From assembly GCF_003202155.1 (NCBI RefSeq), contig NZ_QFLI01000009.1, positions 176,431 to 240,430 of the forward strand: DNA of 64,000 nt, read 5' to 3'. Shown in pieces: positions 8,527 through 18,539 of this stretch. The stretch is from Marinifilum breve (GTDB lineage Bacteria > Bacteroidota > Bacteroidia > Bacteroidales > Marinifilaceae). Every line of letters starts with the position of its first letter. Position 1 is the stretch's first letter. A program made the translations under genes and the position numbers. Under the pieces are notes generated by a model. That model was not told the origin of the DNA and searched no databases. It saw only the letters and a list, made by a program, of their open reading frames with translations.

Positions 8527-8563
8527 CAACCGCAAAACGAAAGAGATAAGTCTTAAGATATAT

Positions 8564-8636
<73 letters not shown>

Positions 8637-8645
8637 CTAAGTTTG

Positions 8646-8674
8646 AGCTTTGATTGAGTCAAAGCTTATTTTTT
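8646..8674 (+). terminator. Terminator-like hairpin between the two tRNAs
   Basis: AGCTTTGA (8646-8653) pairs with TCAAAGCT (8659-8666), followed by TATTTTTT. It would end or attenuate transcription after the first tRNA. Confidence 0.6.
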
Positions 8675-8720
8675 CGCCGAAAGGCAAATGGTTAAGACAG
8701 ATAATTTCTAAAAAATATAT

Positions 8721-8793
<73 letters not shown>

Positions 8794-8801
8794 CTAGGTT
8801 T

Positions 8802-8832
8802 AAGGCTTTGGATTTTTCCAAAGCCTTTTTTT
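8802..8832 (+). terminator. Terminator of the tRNA unit
   Basis: The 9-bp stem AAGGCTTTGG/CCAAAGCCTT with a short AT-rich loop is followed by a run of T. Confidence 0.85.
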
Positions 8833-8875
8833 ATTCCTTCTGATTTAAAAAACATACAATTTCGTTGATTTCTGT

Positions 8876-8883
8876 TACCTTTG
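8876..8883 (+). promoter_or_regulatory. Candidate -7 box of the M23 peptidase gene
   Basis: TACCTTTG matches TAnnTTTG and lies 26 bp before the ATG at 8910. No -33 TTTG was found at the expected distance. Confidence 0.5.
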
Positions 8884-8909
8884 CGTAAATCTTTTCAGAT
8901 ACTATCAGT

Positions 8910-9782
8910 ATGAGTAGTTTAAATGAGAAAAAGCCTTTAATTGAAAAATTAAAGAATAAATACAGACTAACAATATCCAACGAAGCCACGTTTGACGAGG
9001 TGTTGTCCATTCGACTTTCACGATTAAATGTATTTACTGTAACAGGATTGTTTTCGGTTCTATTAATAGTTCTGGTGACATTATTAATTGCATTTACGCC
9101 TTTACGAGAGTATATTCCTGGTTATCCAGATGGTGAAATGAGAAGGAATATAGAGAATAACGATATCCTAGTAGATTCCTTAATTCTTGAATTGGAGAAA
9201 CGAGATCGTTTTTTTCAAGGCGTTCGTAACATAGTGGAAGGAAATGATTTTGATAATGTAGTTCAAAGTGCTTCCGATTCCATTGTTGATCCAAAGTATA
9301 AAAATTTGAGTTTTACCAGAACAGAATCCGATTCTTTGTTCCGTTTGGATCATGAAGAAGATGAAAAATACAATTTAACTCTTGAAGATGCTCCAAAATC
9401 AAGGGGATTGTCAAATACACATTTCTTTTCACCTATCAAGGGAATGATCACAAATCATTTTGATAGTAAGTCTCAACATTATGGAACTGACATTGTAGGA
9501 GGTGTAAATGAGCGTATATCTTCTGTTTTAGATGGAACAGTTATTTTTTCGGAGTGGACTTTGAATACAGGATACGTGATTCAAATTCAACATTCAAATA
9601 ATTTACTATCGGTGTATAAGCACAATTCCGAACTTTTGAAAAAAGCAGGAGAGCATGTAAAAGCAGGAGAAGCAATAGCACTGTTGGGAAATTCTGGAGA
9701 GTTGACTTCTGGTCCGCATTTGCATTTTGAACTGTGGCATAACGGACAGCCTTTAAACCCCGAAGACTATATAAAATTTTAA
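8910..9782 (+). CDS. M23 family metallopeptidase (membrane-anchored LytM domain)
   Basis: This 290-aa protein has a cytoplasmic N-terminus of about 40 residues, one transmembrane helix (about 42-64), a charged stalk, and a C-terminal LytM/M23 domain. The zinc ligands are in HYGTDIVG (H-x3-D) and GPHLHFELWH (HxH), so the domain can be catalytic rather than a degenerate activator. It probably cuts or remodels peptidoglycan cross-links in the periplasm. dxr follows after 20 bp, so the two may be cotranscribed although functionally unrelated. Confidence 0.92.
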   Translation: MSSLNEKKPLIEKLKNKYRLTISNEATFDEVLSIRLSRLNVFTVTGLFSVLLIVLVTLLIAFTPLREYIPGYPDGEMRRNIENNDILVDSLILELEKRDRFFQGVRNIVEGNDFDNVVQSASDSIVDPKYKNLSFTRTESDSLFRLDHEEDEKYNLTLEDAPKSRGLSNTHFFSPIKGMITNHFDSKSQHYGTDIVGGVNERISSVLDGTVIFSEWTLNTGYVIQIQHSNNLLSVYKHNSELLKKAGEHVKAGEAIALLGNSGELTSGPHLHFELWHNGQPLNPEDYIKF

Positions 9783-9802
9783 AAACAAAACTCTAATTAT
9801 TA

Positions 9803-10951
9803 ATGAGTAAGCATATTGCTATTCTGGGATCGACGGGTTCCATTGGAACCCAAACATTGGAAGTGGTAGAAGCAAATCCCGAAGAATTTGTTGTAGATGT
9901 ATTAACAGCGAACAATCAGGTAGAATTGTTAATAGAACAGGCAAAGAAATTTAAGCCTGATGTTGTTGTCATAGCTAAAGAAGAGAAATACCCTCAGCTG
10001 GTTGAAGCTTTAAAAGATGAACCAATTAAGGTTTATGCTGGTCACGAAGCAATTGCCCAAGTAGTTCAAATGGGAGCTATTGATGTTGTAGTTACAGCAA
10101 TGGTTGGATATTCGGGATTGTTACCTACGATAAACGCCATTAAAGCCAGAAAGAATATTGCCTTGGCAAACAAGGAAACATTAGTAGTTGCTGGTGATAT
10201 CATTCAGAAATTAGCATTGGAATATGGCGTAAGTATTTATCCTGTAGATTCTGAACACTCGGCAATTTTTCAGTGTTTACTTGGAGAATTTGATAATCCG
10301 ATTGAGAAGATTTACCTGACAGCTTCCGGAGGTCCTTTTAGAGGAAAGGATAAAAAATTCCTTGAGAATGTTACAGCCAAGCAAGCTTTGAAACATCCGA
10401 ATTGGGATATGGGAGCTAAAATTACCATCGATTCGGCAAGTATGATGAACAAAGGTTTTGAAGCAATTGAAGCAAAATGGTTGTTTGATCTTCGTCCTGA
10501 TCAGGTTGATGTGATTGTACATCATCAGTCTATCGTTCATTCCATTGTTCAGTTTCAGGATGGGTCGATGAAAGCACAAATGGGATTGCCTGATATGAAA
10601 TTGCCAATTCAGTTTGCCCTTACTTATCCGAAAAGGTTAAAAACGGATTTTCCTCGATTTAATTTTTTAGATTATCCTGAATTGAATTTTGCACCAGCCG
10701 ATTCTGAGAATTTTAGAAACTTGGCTCTTGCCTACGAAGCCATGAATAAAGGTGGGAACTTACCATGTGTAATTAATGCTGCAAACGAAATTGTAGTAGA
10801 CGCTTTTCTAAAAGATCAAGTGGGATTTTTGCAAATGAGTGATATCATTGAAGAAGTAATGAATAAAGCAAGCTTTATTCAGAAACCAAGCTACGAAGAC
10901 TATGTATTATCTGATTCAGAAGCGAGAAGATTGGCAGCAGCCATGTTGTAA
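9803..10951 (+). CDS. dxr: 1-deoxy-D-xylulose 5-phosphate reductoisomerase
   Basis: This is the second enzyme of the MEP isoprenoid pathway, converting DXP to MEP with NADPH and a divalent metal. It has 382 aa, the usual length. The N-terminal Rossmann motif is ILGSTGSIGTQ; LANKETLV, PVDSEHSAIFQ, TASGGPF and IDSASMMNKG are all the expected substrate and metal segments. It is followed by a 130-bp AT-rich gap with repeated AATTA words and then rseP, its common neighbour in Bacteroidota. Confidence 0.98.
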   Translation: MSKHIAILGSTGSIGTQTLEVVEANPEEFVVDVLTANNQVELLIEQAKKFKPDVVVIAKEEKYPQLVEALKDEPIKVYAGHEAIAQVVQMGAIDVVVTAMVGYSGLLPTINAIKARKNIALANKETLVVAGDIIQKLALEYGVSIYPVDSEHSAIFQCLLGEFDNPIEKIYLTASGGPFRGKDKKFLENVTAKQALKHPNWDMGAKITIDSASMMNKGFEAIEAKWLFDLRPDQVDVIVHHQSIVHSIVQFQDGSMKAQMGLPDMKLPIQFALTYPKRLKTDFPRFNFLDYPELNFAPADSENFRNLALAYEAMNKGGNLPCVINAANEIVVDAFLKDQVGFLQMSDIIEEVMNKASFIQKPSYEDYVLSDSEARRLAAAML

Positions 10952-11081
10952 AAAATAATTATCTTAGGCAGCCTTTTACAATTAACAATTAGTAATTAAT
11001 AATTAGCAAGTAGAATTAATCGTATGGTATAGTGAGTGTTATTTACTCTTGATTTATTACTTGTTACAAATAAATATTTGA

Positions 11082-12434
11082 ATGGATGTATTGGTTAAAA
11101 TAGGACAGTTTTTATTGAGTTTGTCTATTCTTGTGGTTTTACATGAGTTAGGACACTTTGTATTTGCAAAATTGTTCAAAACAAGGGTTGAGAAATTTTA
11201 TATGTTCTTTAATCCTGGATTTTCACTTTTTAAATTTAAAAAAGGAGAAACAGAATATGGTATTGGCTGGATTCCTCTAGGGGGATACGTGAAAATATCT
11301 GGGATGATCGATGAATCGATGGATAAGGAACAGATGGCATTGCCTCCAAAATCATACGAATTTAGATCAAAGCCAGCATGGCAACGTTTGCTGATCATGG
11401 TTGGTGGTGTATTGGTAAATTTCATCTTGGCATTTGTAATATACACAGCTGTTTTATTTGCATGGGGAGAACAATATTTACCAGCTGAAAATGCAAAATA
11501 TGGTATTGTTTGTGATTCTTTGTCGGAAAGTATTGGCTTGAAGGATGGAGATATTATTGTGGCTTTGGATAATCAAAAAGTAGAGAGATTTTCTCAAATC
11601 ATGCCGGAGATTATTCTAAATCGCCCTTCATCAATTCAGGTAATTCGCGATGGAGCAAATGTGGATGTTGCAATTCCAAATTCATATATTCCAGCATTAA
11701 TTGAACGAAGCAGTAAAAAGTTTGGTGTTGATCCAACGATTAGTCTTCGTTATCCTTTTCACCCAATGAAAGTTGGGAAAGTAGTTAAGGATTCACCAGC
11801 TAAATTGGCAGGTTTGCAAAAAGATGATGAGATTGTAAGTGTAAATGGTGTGAACTTCACCTACTTCGATGAATACAAAGAATATTTAGCTACTCAGGCA
11901 GGCAAGGAAATTAATGTTTTAGTTTCAAGAGACAATCAGGAAATTAATTTAAAATTAACTACAACAGAGGAAGGTTTAATAGGTTTTCAACCTTTATTAG
12001 ATCTTAGTGGATTTAAATACGAAGCTGTTGAGTATACATTTGCACAGGCTATTCCTGCTGGTATAGGAAAAGGATTCAAAAAACTAAATGATTACCTAAA
12101 ACAGTTTGGTTTAATCTTCGACAAAGATATTAAGGGATATAAGTCAATTGGAGGGTTTGGTACCATTGGAAGTATTTTTCCATCCGTTTGGGATTGGCAT
12201 GCTTTCTGGGAACTAACAGCATTCCTTTCTATTATTCTGGCTATTATGAATATTCTTCCAATTCCAGCATTGGATGGTGGTCATGTGTTATTCCTAATGT
12301 ATGAGATTATAACAGGAAGAAAACCTGGCGATAAGTTTATGGAGTATGCTCAGGTTACAGGAATGGTTTTACTTTTTGGCTTGCTTATTTTTGCAAATGC
12401 CAATGATGTGGTGAAATGGGTATCCAATTGGTAA
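11082..12434 (+). CDS. rseP: RseP-type site-2 intramembrane metalloprotease
   Basis: This M50 protease cuts transmembrane anti-sigma factors or signal peptides within the membrane. It has 450 aa. The active-site HExxH is H21-E22-x-x-H25 in the first membrane helix (VVLHELGHFVF). The second motif NILPIPALDGGH is in the third. The periplasmic part holds two PDZ-like regions (about 130-200 and 215-290; the second is clear from SPAKLAGLQKDDEIVSVNG). It could act on anti-sigma proteins such as the one at 28679-29281, but nothing in the sequence shows that. Confidence 0.96.
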   Translation: MDVLVKIGQFLLSLSILVVLHELGHFVFAKLFKTRVEKFYMFFNPGFSLFKFKKGETEYGIGWIPLGGYVKISGMIDESMDKEQMALPPKSYEFRSKPAWQRLLIMVGGVLVNFILAFVIYTAVLFAWGEQYLPAENAKYGIVCDSLSESIGLKDGDIIVALDNQKVERFSQIMPEIILNRPSSIQVIRDGANVDVAIPNSYIPALIERSSKKFGVDPTISLRYPFHPMKVGKVVKDSPAKLAGLQKDDEIVSVNGVNFTYFDEYKEYLATQAGKEINVLVSRDNQEINLKLTTTEEGLIGFQPLLDLSGFKYEAVEYTFAQAIPAGIGKGFKKLNDYLKQFGLIFDKDIKGYKSIGGFGTIGSIFPSVWDWHAFWELTAFLSIILAIMNILPIPALDGGHVLFLMYEIITGRKPGDKFMEYAQVTGMVLLFGLLIFANANDVVKWVSNW

Positions 12435-12487
12435 TTATTGCATTAAAAATACTATATTAGCACTGTAAATACTAAAACTCAACTGAT

Positions 12488-12685
12488 ATGAATCTTTTTG
12501 TAATAGCGGGAATGATTGGTCCCTGGCAAATCGTAATAATTGTATTTGTAATCTTACTTCTTTTTGGAGGAAAAAAAATTCCTGAATTAATGAAAGGATT
12601 AGGTCAAGGAATGAAGGAATTTAAAAAGGCTACAGATCAAGACCAGGATCAAAACAATAAGGATAAAGAGTCGTTAGAAAAATAA
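12488..12685 (+). CDS. tatA: Twin-arginine translocase subunit TatA/TatE
   Basis: This 65-aa protein has the standard design: a short periplasmic N-terminus, one transmembrane helix (about 13-27), the [22 protein letters not shown] hinge plus amphipathic helix, and a charged Asp/Gln-rich tail. It forms the pore-type component for export of folded proteins. No tatC is in the window. It lies 53 bp after rseP and is followed by a clear terminator. Confidence 0.93.
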   Translation: MNLFVIAGMIGPWQIVIIVFVILLLFGGKKIPELMKGLGQGMKEFKKATDQDQDQNNKDKESLEK

Positions 12686-12690
12686 ATTAG

Positions 12691-12716
12691 AGGCAGGTAA
12701 TTAACCTGCCTTTTTT
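12691..12716 (+). terminator. Terminator after tatA
   Basis: GGCAGGT (12692-12698) pairs with ACCTGCC (12704-12710), followed by six T. Confidence 0.88.
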
Positions 12717-12849
12717 AATGTCTCTATTTTTTGAAATCACATTAACTAAAAAATTAGTTTAAAACTTGTGAAATCATTTGGATGCTAGTTGTAAATTAAT
12801 TATTTTCAATTCGAATTTAGAAATCCCTAAACCTAAACCACTCGTTTGC

Positions 12850-14298
12850 ATGAAGAATTTCATACTTCTTTTGTTAATCTCTATTTTAGGCAGTTCTGCT
12901 GGCTCTGCTCAATCTTTATTTAGCATTCTGCAAAAAGAAAAACCAGAAAATGCAGAAGAAATCAACCAAAGGTTGATGTACTTTACGGATGAGATCTTAA
13001 AAGAAGAACTTCCAGCGAATGAAATTTTAGATGCGAATTATATTCCTGTTTTTTCGGATGAGGTGTATAAAGATAGAATGAAAAGATTAAATGATCTAAC
13101 ACCAATACAGTTGGATTATAAACCTGTGGTTCGTCGATTTATTGAAGCATACGCGGTACGACATCGAGAGAAAACAGGAAAAATAATTGAACGTTCGGAA
13201 TTATATTTTCCAATATTTGAAGAGTGTTTGGACAAATATGATTTGCCATTGGAACTAAAGTACCTTTCGGTAATTGAATCTGCTTTGGATCCTAAAGCAA
13301 GATCTCGATCGGGAGCAATGGGATTGTGGCAGTTTATGTATAATTCTTGTAAAATGTTTGATTTAAAGGTTACTTCCTATGTTGATGAGAGAATGGATCC
13401 AGAGAAATCAACCGAAGCAGCTTGTAAATATTTACAGTATTTGCATAGAATTTTTGGAGATTGGCAATTGGCAATTGCTGCCTATAATGGAGGCCCTGGA
13501 GTTGTGCGTGAAGCAATTCAACGTTCAGGAGGGAAAACTGATTTTTGGGAAATATCACCATATTTGCCACAGCAAACTAGAAACTATGTGCCAATTTTTA
13601 TCGCAGCAAATTATATTTTGAATTATAGCAGAGAGCACAATATTGTGACTACACCAAATCAATATCCTTATTTTAGGGTATCACCAGTGAATGTGAAGAA
13701 TAGTGTTTTGTTTAAACATGTTGCAGCAGTAATTGATGTTCCAATAGAAGAAATTAGAAAGTTAAACCCTATTTATAAAAGAGATATAATTCCTGCTGGT
13801 GAATTGCCAGCTAAATTGGTTCTTCCTATCGAAAAGATTGGTTTGTTTATCGACAATGAGGAAGAAATTTATGCAATGAAAGATCAACCTAAAAAGTATC
13901 TCGAATTGCAAAAGGAACTTTCTTCAACCAAAGGGAAGTATATGATTTATCATGTAGTTAAAGCCGGAGAGTACTTTCATAAAATAGCTATGAATTATTC
14001 TTGCACTACACACAATATTATGAAGTGGAATAACATGAAGAATCATGATATCTACATTGGCCAACGATTAAAAATATGGGTAAAACCATCGGAACAGATT
14101 TCTCAAAAACCTCAAAGAGACCCATTATTGAAAAAGAGTAAGTTTTTGCTTTATCAGGTTCAAGAAGGGGATAGTTTGCAATCAATTGCTAACAGATTTG
14201 AGGTAGAGTCTCTTAGTGATTTGGTTGAGGTAAATAACATGAGACAGTCTAATGTTGTTGAGCCAGGCATGGTATTAAAAATAGTTCAATACGAATAA
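12850..14298 (+). CDS. LysM-containing lytic transglycosylase (MltD-like)
   Basis: This is an exported muramidase-type enzyme that cleaves glycan strands with 1,6-anhydro ring formation. The start at 12850 (MKNFILLLLISILGSSAGSAQS) gives a proper signal peptide; a start at 12778 would add 24 non-signal residues. The SLT domain shows the catalytic Glu in SVIESALDPKARSRSGAMGLWQFM, then ERMDPEKST and AIAAYNGGPG. Two LysM repeats follow near the C-terminus (YHVVKAGEYFHKIAMNY and YQVQEGDSLQSIANRF). It has 482 aa. The DUF4837 gene follows 28 bp downstream and is probably cotranscribed. Confidence 0.93.
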   Translation: MKNFILLLLISILGSSAGSAQSLFSILQKEKPENAEEINQRLMYFTDEILKEELPANEILDANYIPVFSDEVYKDRMKRLNDLTPIQLDYKPVVRRFIEAYAVRHREKTGKIIERSELYFPIFEECLDKYDLPLELKYLSVIESALDPKARSRSGAMGLWQFMYNSCKMFDLKVTSYVDERMDPEKSTEAACKYLQYLHRIFGDWQLAIAAYNGGPGVVREAIQRSGGKTDFWEISPYLPQQTRNYVPIFIAANYILNYSREHNIVTTPNQYPYFRVSPVNVKNSVLFKHVAAVIDVPIEEIRKLNPIYKRDIIPAGELPAKLVLPIEKIGLFIDNEEEIYAMKDQPKKYLELQKELSSTKGKYMIYHVVKAGEYFHKIAMNYSCTTHNIMKWNNMKNHDIYIGQRLKIWVKPSEQISQKPQRDPLLKKSKFLLYQVQEGDSLQSIANRFEVESLSDLVEVNNMRQSNVVEPGMVLKIVQYE

Positions 14299-14326
14299 TA
14301 AGTGAATTCCAAATAAACATCTAATT

Positions 14327-15322
14327 ATGAGAAAAATAATAAATATAACACTTCTTTGTGGGCTTGTTATAGTAAGCGCAGTGTCTTGTAAAAAGACAAC
14401 CAAAGGTTTAAGACCAGTTGTGACTGGAGGATCTGGCGAGGTCTTGGTTTTAATAAATGATGCATTGTGGGAAAGTGCAGTGGGTGATACACTAAAATCA
14501 ATTCTTAATGACACCCAGTTGGGATTGCCACAAGATGAGCCGGTTCTAGATGTTATTCATATCAATCACAATGCTTTTAGTAGTATGTTTAAAACTCATC
14601 GTAGTATCTTAGACCTTAGAGTTTCTTCTAAAGTTGAGAAAAGCAATCTTGCTGTTAAGGATGAACTGTATGCTAAAACTCAGTCATTCATGAAGGTTGA
14701 AGCAAAAAACAATAAAGCAATGATTGAATTATTGCTAGAGAATAGAAATAAAATTGTGGCATATTTCCTATTGGGAGAAAGAAATAGAAAGATCAAAACC
14801 TTTAGAAGAAATGTAGTTCAGGAAATATTTGAGAAGGTGAAATCAAAATATCAGTTTACACTTTCCTTTCCATCAGGATATAAAATCAATAAAGATGAAT
14901 CTGATTTTCTTTGGATAAGCAATGAAACACCAACAACCAGCCAGGGGATGTTTATCTATTCATACGATTATCTTTCAGAAGATATGTTTTCAAAAGATCA
15001 GATTATTAAAAGAAGAAACAATTTATTAAAAAAATATGTTCCTGGACCTTCAGAAGGAAGTTATATGGCAACTGAAATGTCATACCCAATTCTTTCCAGA
15101 CAATTTGATTTTGAAGGAAACTATGCCTACGAAACTCGCGGGCTTTGGCAAGTAGAGAATGATTTCATGGGTGGTCCTTTTGTAAGTGTAACCTTTCTTG
15201 ATGAGAAGAACAATAGAGTAATCTGTATGGATTCTTACGTTTATTATCCTAACAATAATAAGCGTGAGATGTTACGAGAACTGGAAGCAATTATGTATTC
15301 ATACGATAAAACCAATAAATAA
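14327..15322 (+). CDS. DUF4837 family lipoprotein
   Basis: This 331-aa protein has a lipoprotein signal (VSAVSC, Cys21). The family pattern is clear: GSGEVLVLINDALWES near the N-terminus, LPQDEPVLDV, an FKTHRSILDL segment, and a C-terminal RGLWQVENDFMGGPFVS. The function is not known. The family is confined to Bacteroidota, and the position between a peptidoglycan enzyme and a small conserved protein suggests an envelope role, by context only. Confidence 0.88.
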   Translation: MRKIINITLLCGLVIVSAVSCKKTTKGLRPVVTGGSGEVLVLINDALWESAVGDTLKSILNDTQLGLPQDEPVLDVIHINHNAFSSMFKTHRSILDLRVSSKVEKSNLAVKDELYAKTQSFMKVEAKNNKAMIELLLENRNKIVAYFLLGERNRKIKTFRRNVVQEIFEKVKSKYQFTLSFPSGYKINKDESDFLWISNETPTTSQGMFIYSYDYLSEDMFSKDQIIKRRNNLLKKYVPGPSEGSYMATEMSYPILSRQFDFEGNYAYETRGLWQVENDFMGGPFVSVTFLDEKNNRVICMDSYVYYPNNNKREMLRELEAIMYSYDKTNK

Positions 15323-15325
15323 GAA

Positions 15326-15706
15326 ATGAATTTGCCCGATTATAAAAATCTAAGTATCGAACCATATCGCAATCGCGAAGAAATAATTCGACAAGTTGCT
15401 GCGCAAATTGAGAAAGATTTTGCTCAGTTTGGTTTAGAAGTACAATTTTCGGGCGAAGTGGATTATGCATATGAAGAATTGTTTTCTCAATTAAGAGAAC
15501 ATTTGATTTGGCTTTTGGATAGAGATTATCATCGATTGGTTTTATTACTTTATCAGATTGATTTGAGTGAAAAGCAAATTATGCAGGCTGAGGCTCAATA
15601 CCCTGATGTGCCAAAATCAGATTTACTCGCCGAATTGGTGATTCTTCGAGAGTTGAAAAAAGTTCTGATAAGAAATTACTTTAAAGAGAATCCAGATAAA
15701 TTATAA
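15326..15706 (+). CDS. Conserved small protein of unknown function
   Basis: This is a soluble, mostly helical 126-aa protein with no signal peptide. It starts 3 bp after the DUF4837 stop, so it is translationally coupled or cotranscribed. It is acidic, with repeated helices (EIIRQVAAQIEKDFAQF, LFSQLREHLIWLLDRDYHRLV, LLAELVILRELKKVLIRNYF). I do not recognise the family by name. It resembles short conserved Bacteroidota proteins next to DUF4837. Confidence 0.75.
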   Translation: MNLPDYKNLSIEPYRNREEIIRQVAAQIEKDFAQFGLEVQFSGEVDYAYEELFSQLREHLIWLLDRDYHRLVLLLYQIDLSEKQIMQAEAQYPDVPKSDLLAELVILRELKKVLIRNYFKENPDKL

Positions 15707-15745
15707 AGAAAAACCGCAGCTTCAGAGTTGCGGTTTTTCTTTTGG
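15705..15745 (+). terminator. Terminator after the DUF4837 unit
   Basis: A long stem (AGAAAAACCGCA / TGCGGTTTTTCT) with a 9-nt loop is followed by TTTT. A-rich and T-rich flanks on both sides make it usable in both directions. Confidence 0.85.
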
Positions 15746-15838
15746 TTAGATTTGAAGCAAAGAAAAGATTTTTAGTATTTTTACTTAACTTCAAAAGTGG
15801 TTTTGACACAAAAACCTCTTCATCTTAAATATTAACAC

Positions 15839-17278
15839 ATGAATATAGATTTACTTACACCGAATATTTCAGTAGATGCAAAGAATGTATTCTACTTGGC
15901 AAGAATTGAGAATTATAAAAGTCTTCCTCTAACCGAAAATGAAATTCAATATCTTACTCAGCAAGTTGAGAATGAAGTTTCGTTGATAGAACTCAATCAA
16001 TATACAAGAAAGATTTTTGTACATGTTAGTTCGATAGAAAATCCGAAGTACAAAGATAATGAGAAGATGAGGAAACTTGGCAATGCTCTTCATTCAAAGG
16101 TTCAAGAGAGTAAAATATCAGAGCTTGTAGTGGTTGATTTTACTTTGAAAAAGGAAGTAGTTTTACCAATTTTAGAAGGATTGTCTTTGAGTAACTATCA
16201 GTTTATAAAATATTTAAAGGATACTAAAAAAGTTAAGCATTGTCTTGGTGAAGTTCATGTTCAGAGCGATGTGCTTGATGAAAAGGATATGGACGAATTG
16301 AAGGCAGTTTGTGAAGCAGTAAAGCATGCCCGTAATTTGGTAAATGAACCATTAAGTTTTCTAACTGCTCAAAAATTAAGCGAAGAGATCAAGAGAATGG
16401 CTGATGAATCAGGCTTTTGTGTGGAAGTTTTTGAAAAGAATAAGATTCAAAGCTTAAAAATGGGAGGTCTTCTGGCGGTAAATAAAGGAAGTATTGATGA
16501 ACCCACTTTTTCGATTTTGGAATGGAAGCCCGGAAATGCAAAGAATACCAATCCAATTGTTTTTGTTGGTAAAGGGATTGTATACGATACAGGAGGTTTA
16601 AGTTTGAAGCCTACCAAGGACAGCATGGATTTAATGAAATCGGATATGGGAGGAGCAGCTTCTGTAGCTGGAGCTTTGTATGCAATTGCAAAAGCAAAAC
16701 TTCCCGTTCATGTAATTGGTTTAATTCCTGCTACAGATAACCGTCCTGGAGGAAATGCTTATGCTCCAGGTGATATTATTAAAATGCATAATGGGCTAAA
16801 TGTTGAGGTTTTAAATACCGATGCCGAAGGAAGATTAATACTGGCTGATGCTTTAAGTTATGCGAAAAAATATGATCCTGAATTTGTGGTTGATTTGGCA
16901 ACTTTAACCGGAGCTGCTGCAGTAGCAATTGGTAAATATGGAGTTGTAGCCATGGGGAATGAAGAAAGTGCCGATAAGATGGTACAACTTAAAAACTCAG
17001 GAAACAATACTTATGAAAGAGTAGTGGAGTTTCCATTTTGGGAAGAATACGGTGAGCTAATAAAATCAGATATAGCAGATTTAAAAAATATTGGTGGTCG
17101 TGATGGTGGAGCTATAACAGCCGGGAAATTTTTGGAACATTTTACAGACTATCCTTGGGTTCATATCGATATTGCAGGTCCTGCTTTCCTTGGTGCAACA
17201 GATAATTATCGAGGAAAAGGAGGCACTGGTGTTGGTGTTCGTTTGTTGTACGATTTTATAAAAAATTATCAATCATAA
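15839..17278 (+). CDS. pepA: Leucyl aminopeptidase (M17 family)
   Basis: This cytoplasmic di-metal aminopeptidase takes part in peptide turnover. At 479 aa it has an N-terminal macro-like domain and a C-terminal catalytic domain. The metal and active-site segments are present: VGKGIVYDTGGLSLKP (Lys and Asp), KSDMGGAASV, and NTDAEGRLILADAL (Asp, Glu, Arg). Together with the S46 peptidase it fits a peptide-utilising lifestyle. It is monocistronic by spacing (132 bp upstream, 180 bp downstream). Confidence 0.95.
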   Translation: MNIDLLTPNISVDAKNVFYLARIENYKSLPLTENEIQYLTQQVENEVSLIELNQYTRKIFVHVSSIENPKYKDNEKMRKLGNALHSKVQESKISELVVVDFTLKKEVVLPILEGLSLSNYQFIKYLKDTKKVKHCLGEVHVQSDVLDEKDMDELKAVCEAVKHARNLVNEPLSFLTAQKLSEEIKRMADESGFCVEVFEKNKIQSLKMGGLLAVNKGSIDEPTFSILEWKPGNAKNTNPIVFVGKGIVYDTGGLSLKPTKDSMDLMKSDMGGAASVAGALYAIAKAKLPVHVIGLIPATDNRPGGNAYAPGDIIKMHNGLNVEVLNTDAEGRLILADALSYAKKYDPEFVVDLATLTGAAAVAIGKYGVVAMGNEESADKMVQLKNSGNNTYERVVEFPFWEEYGELIKSDIADLKNIGGRDGGAITAGKFLEHFTDYPWVHIDIAGPAFLGATDNYRGKGGTGVGVRLLYDFIKNYQS

Positions 17279-17318
17279 GGAATCATTAAAAAGATAGTTA
17301 GGATTAAGGGATTCTTGC

Positions 17319-17326
17319 TATTTTTG
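17319..17326 (+). promoter_or_regulatory. Candidate -7 box of pdxA
   Basis: TATTTTTG matches TAnnTTTG, 132 bp before the pdxA ATG. No -33 TTTG was found. The long leader makes the assignment uncertain. Confidence 0.3.
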
Positions 17327-17458
17327 TAGTCGCAAGCTAAGTTTTCTTTTGGGATACAATATCTTGCACATATGAACTGATTAAGTTCTAATACTGTTTG
17401 AGATGTGATAAACTTGATTTTTACAAGTCGCACATGCCAGACTAAATATCTTAAACTC

Positions 17459-18517
17459 ATGAAGAATACCAAAATAAAGGTCGGAATAACTCACGGTGAT
17501 ATTAACGGAATTGGTTACGAAGTAATCATTAAAACCTTAATGGATAATAGATTGTTTGAACTTTGTACTCCTATTATTTATGGTTCGCCAAAAGTTGCTG
17601 CGTATCATCGTAAAGCATTAAATATCGATAATTTTAGCTTGAATAATATTAAAGAAGCACATGAAGCACATCCGAAGCGTGCAAATATCATTAATTGTGT
17701 AGATGAGAATATTAAAGTAGAGCTTGGGAAATCTACAAATACTGCTGGAGCTTCTGCTTTTCAAGCATTAGAATCAGCTGTTGCGGATTTGAAAAAAGGA
17801 GCAATTGATGTTTTAATTACTGCACCAATAAACAAAAAGAACATTCAGTCGAAAGACTTTGAATTTCCTGGTCATACAGAATACTTGGAAGCCAAGTTAG
17901 AGTCTGGAAAATCATTGATGTTATTACTTAGTGATAAATTGAGAGTAGGTGTGGTTGCTGGTCATGTGCCAATTTCGAAAGTTACAGAGAAAATTACCAA
18001 AGAAGCAATTCTTGAAAAGCTTGAGATCTTGAATGAATCACTGCTAAAAGATTTTGGAATTCAAAAACCAAAGATTGCAGTTTTAAGTCTAAATCCACAC
18101 GCTGGCGATAATGGCTTAATTGGTACTGAAGAACAAGAGATTATTATTCCTGCTCTGGATACAGCAAGAGAGAAAGGAATCATGGCCTTGGGACCATTTC
18201 CTGCTGATGGCTTTTTTGGTTCGGATGATTATACCAAGTTCGATGCAATTTTAGCGATGTATCATGATCAGGGATTAGCTCCATTTAAAGCATTAGCTTT
18301 CGATTCAGGTGTTAACTTTACGGCGGGACTTTCAGTAGTAAGAACTTCGCCAGCTCACGGAACAGCTTATTCAATTGCTGGAACTAATGTTGCTTCTGAA
18401 GTTTCTTTCCGCGAAGCTCTGTATTTGGCGTTGGATGTTTATAAAAACAGACGCATGTATAAGCAGATAAGTAAGGACCCGCTTAAGCCTGCTGAGAATG
18501 TGAAAAACGTGCAATAA
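17459..18517 (+). CDS. pdxA: 4-hydroxythreonine-4-phosphate dehydrogenase
   Basis: This enzyme oxidises 4-phosphohydroxy-L-threonine in the DXP-dependent pyridoxal phosphate pathway. The start at 17459 gives MKNTKIKVGITHGDINGIGYEVI, the family N-terminus, and a 352-aa protein. The upstream in-frame start at 17405 adds 18 residues of no family character. Metal-binding His residues lie in FPGHTEYLE, LNPHAGDNG and AMYHDQGLAP. A good terminator follows. Confidence 0.96.
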   Translation: MKNTKIKVGITHGDINGIGYEVIIKTLMDNRLFELCTPIIYGSPKVAAYHRKALNIDNFSLNNIKEAHEAHPKRANIINCVDENIKVELGKSTNTAGASAFQALESAVADLKKGAIDVLITAPINKKNIQSKDFEFPGHTEYLEAKLESGKSLMLLLSDKLRVGVVAGHVPISKVTEKITKEAILEKLEILNESLLKDFGIQKPKIAVLSLNPHAGDNGLIGTEEQEIIIPALDTAREKGIMALGPFPADGFFGSDDYTKFDAILAMYHDQGLAPFKALAFDSGVNFTAGLSVVRTSPAHGTAYSIAGTNVASEVSFREALYLALDVYKNRRMYKQISKDPLKPAENVKNVQ

Positions 18518-18539
18518 AAGAATTAACAAAATTATAATA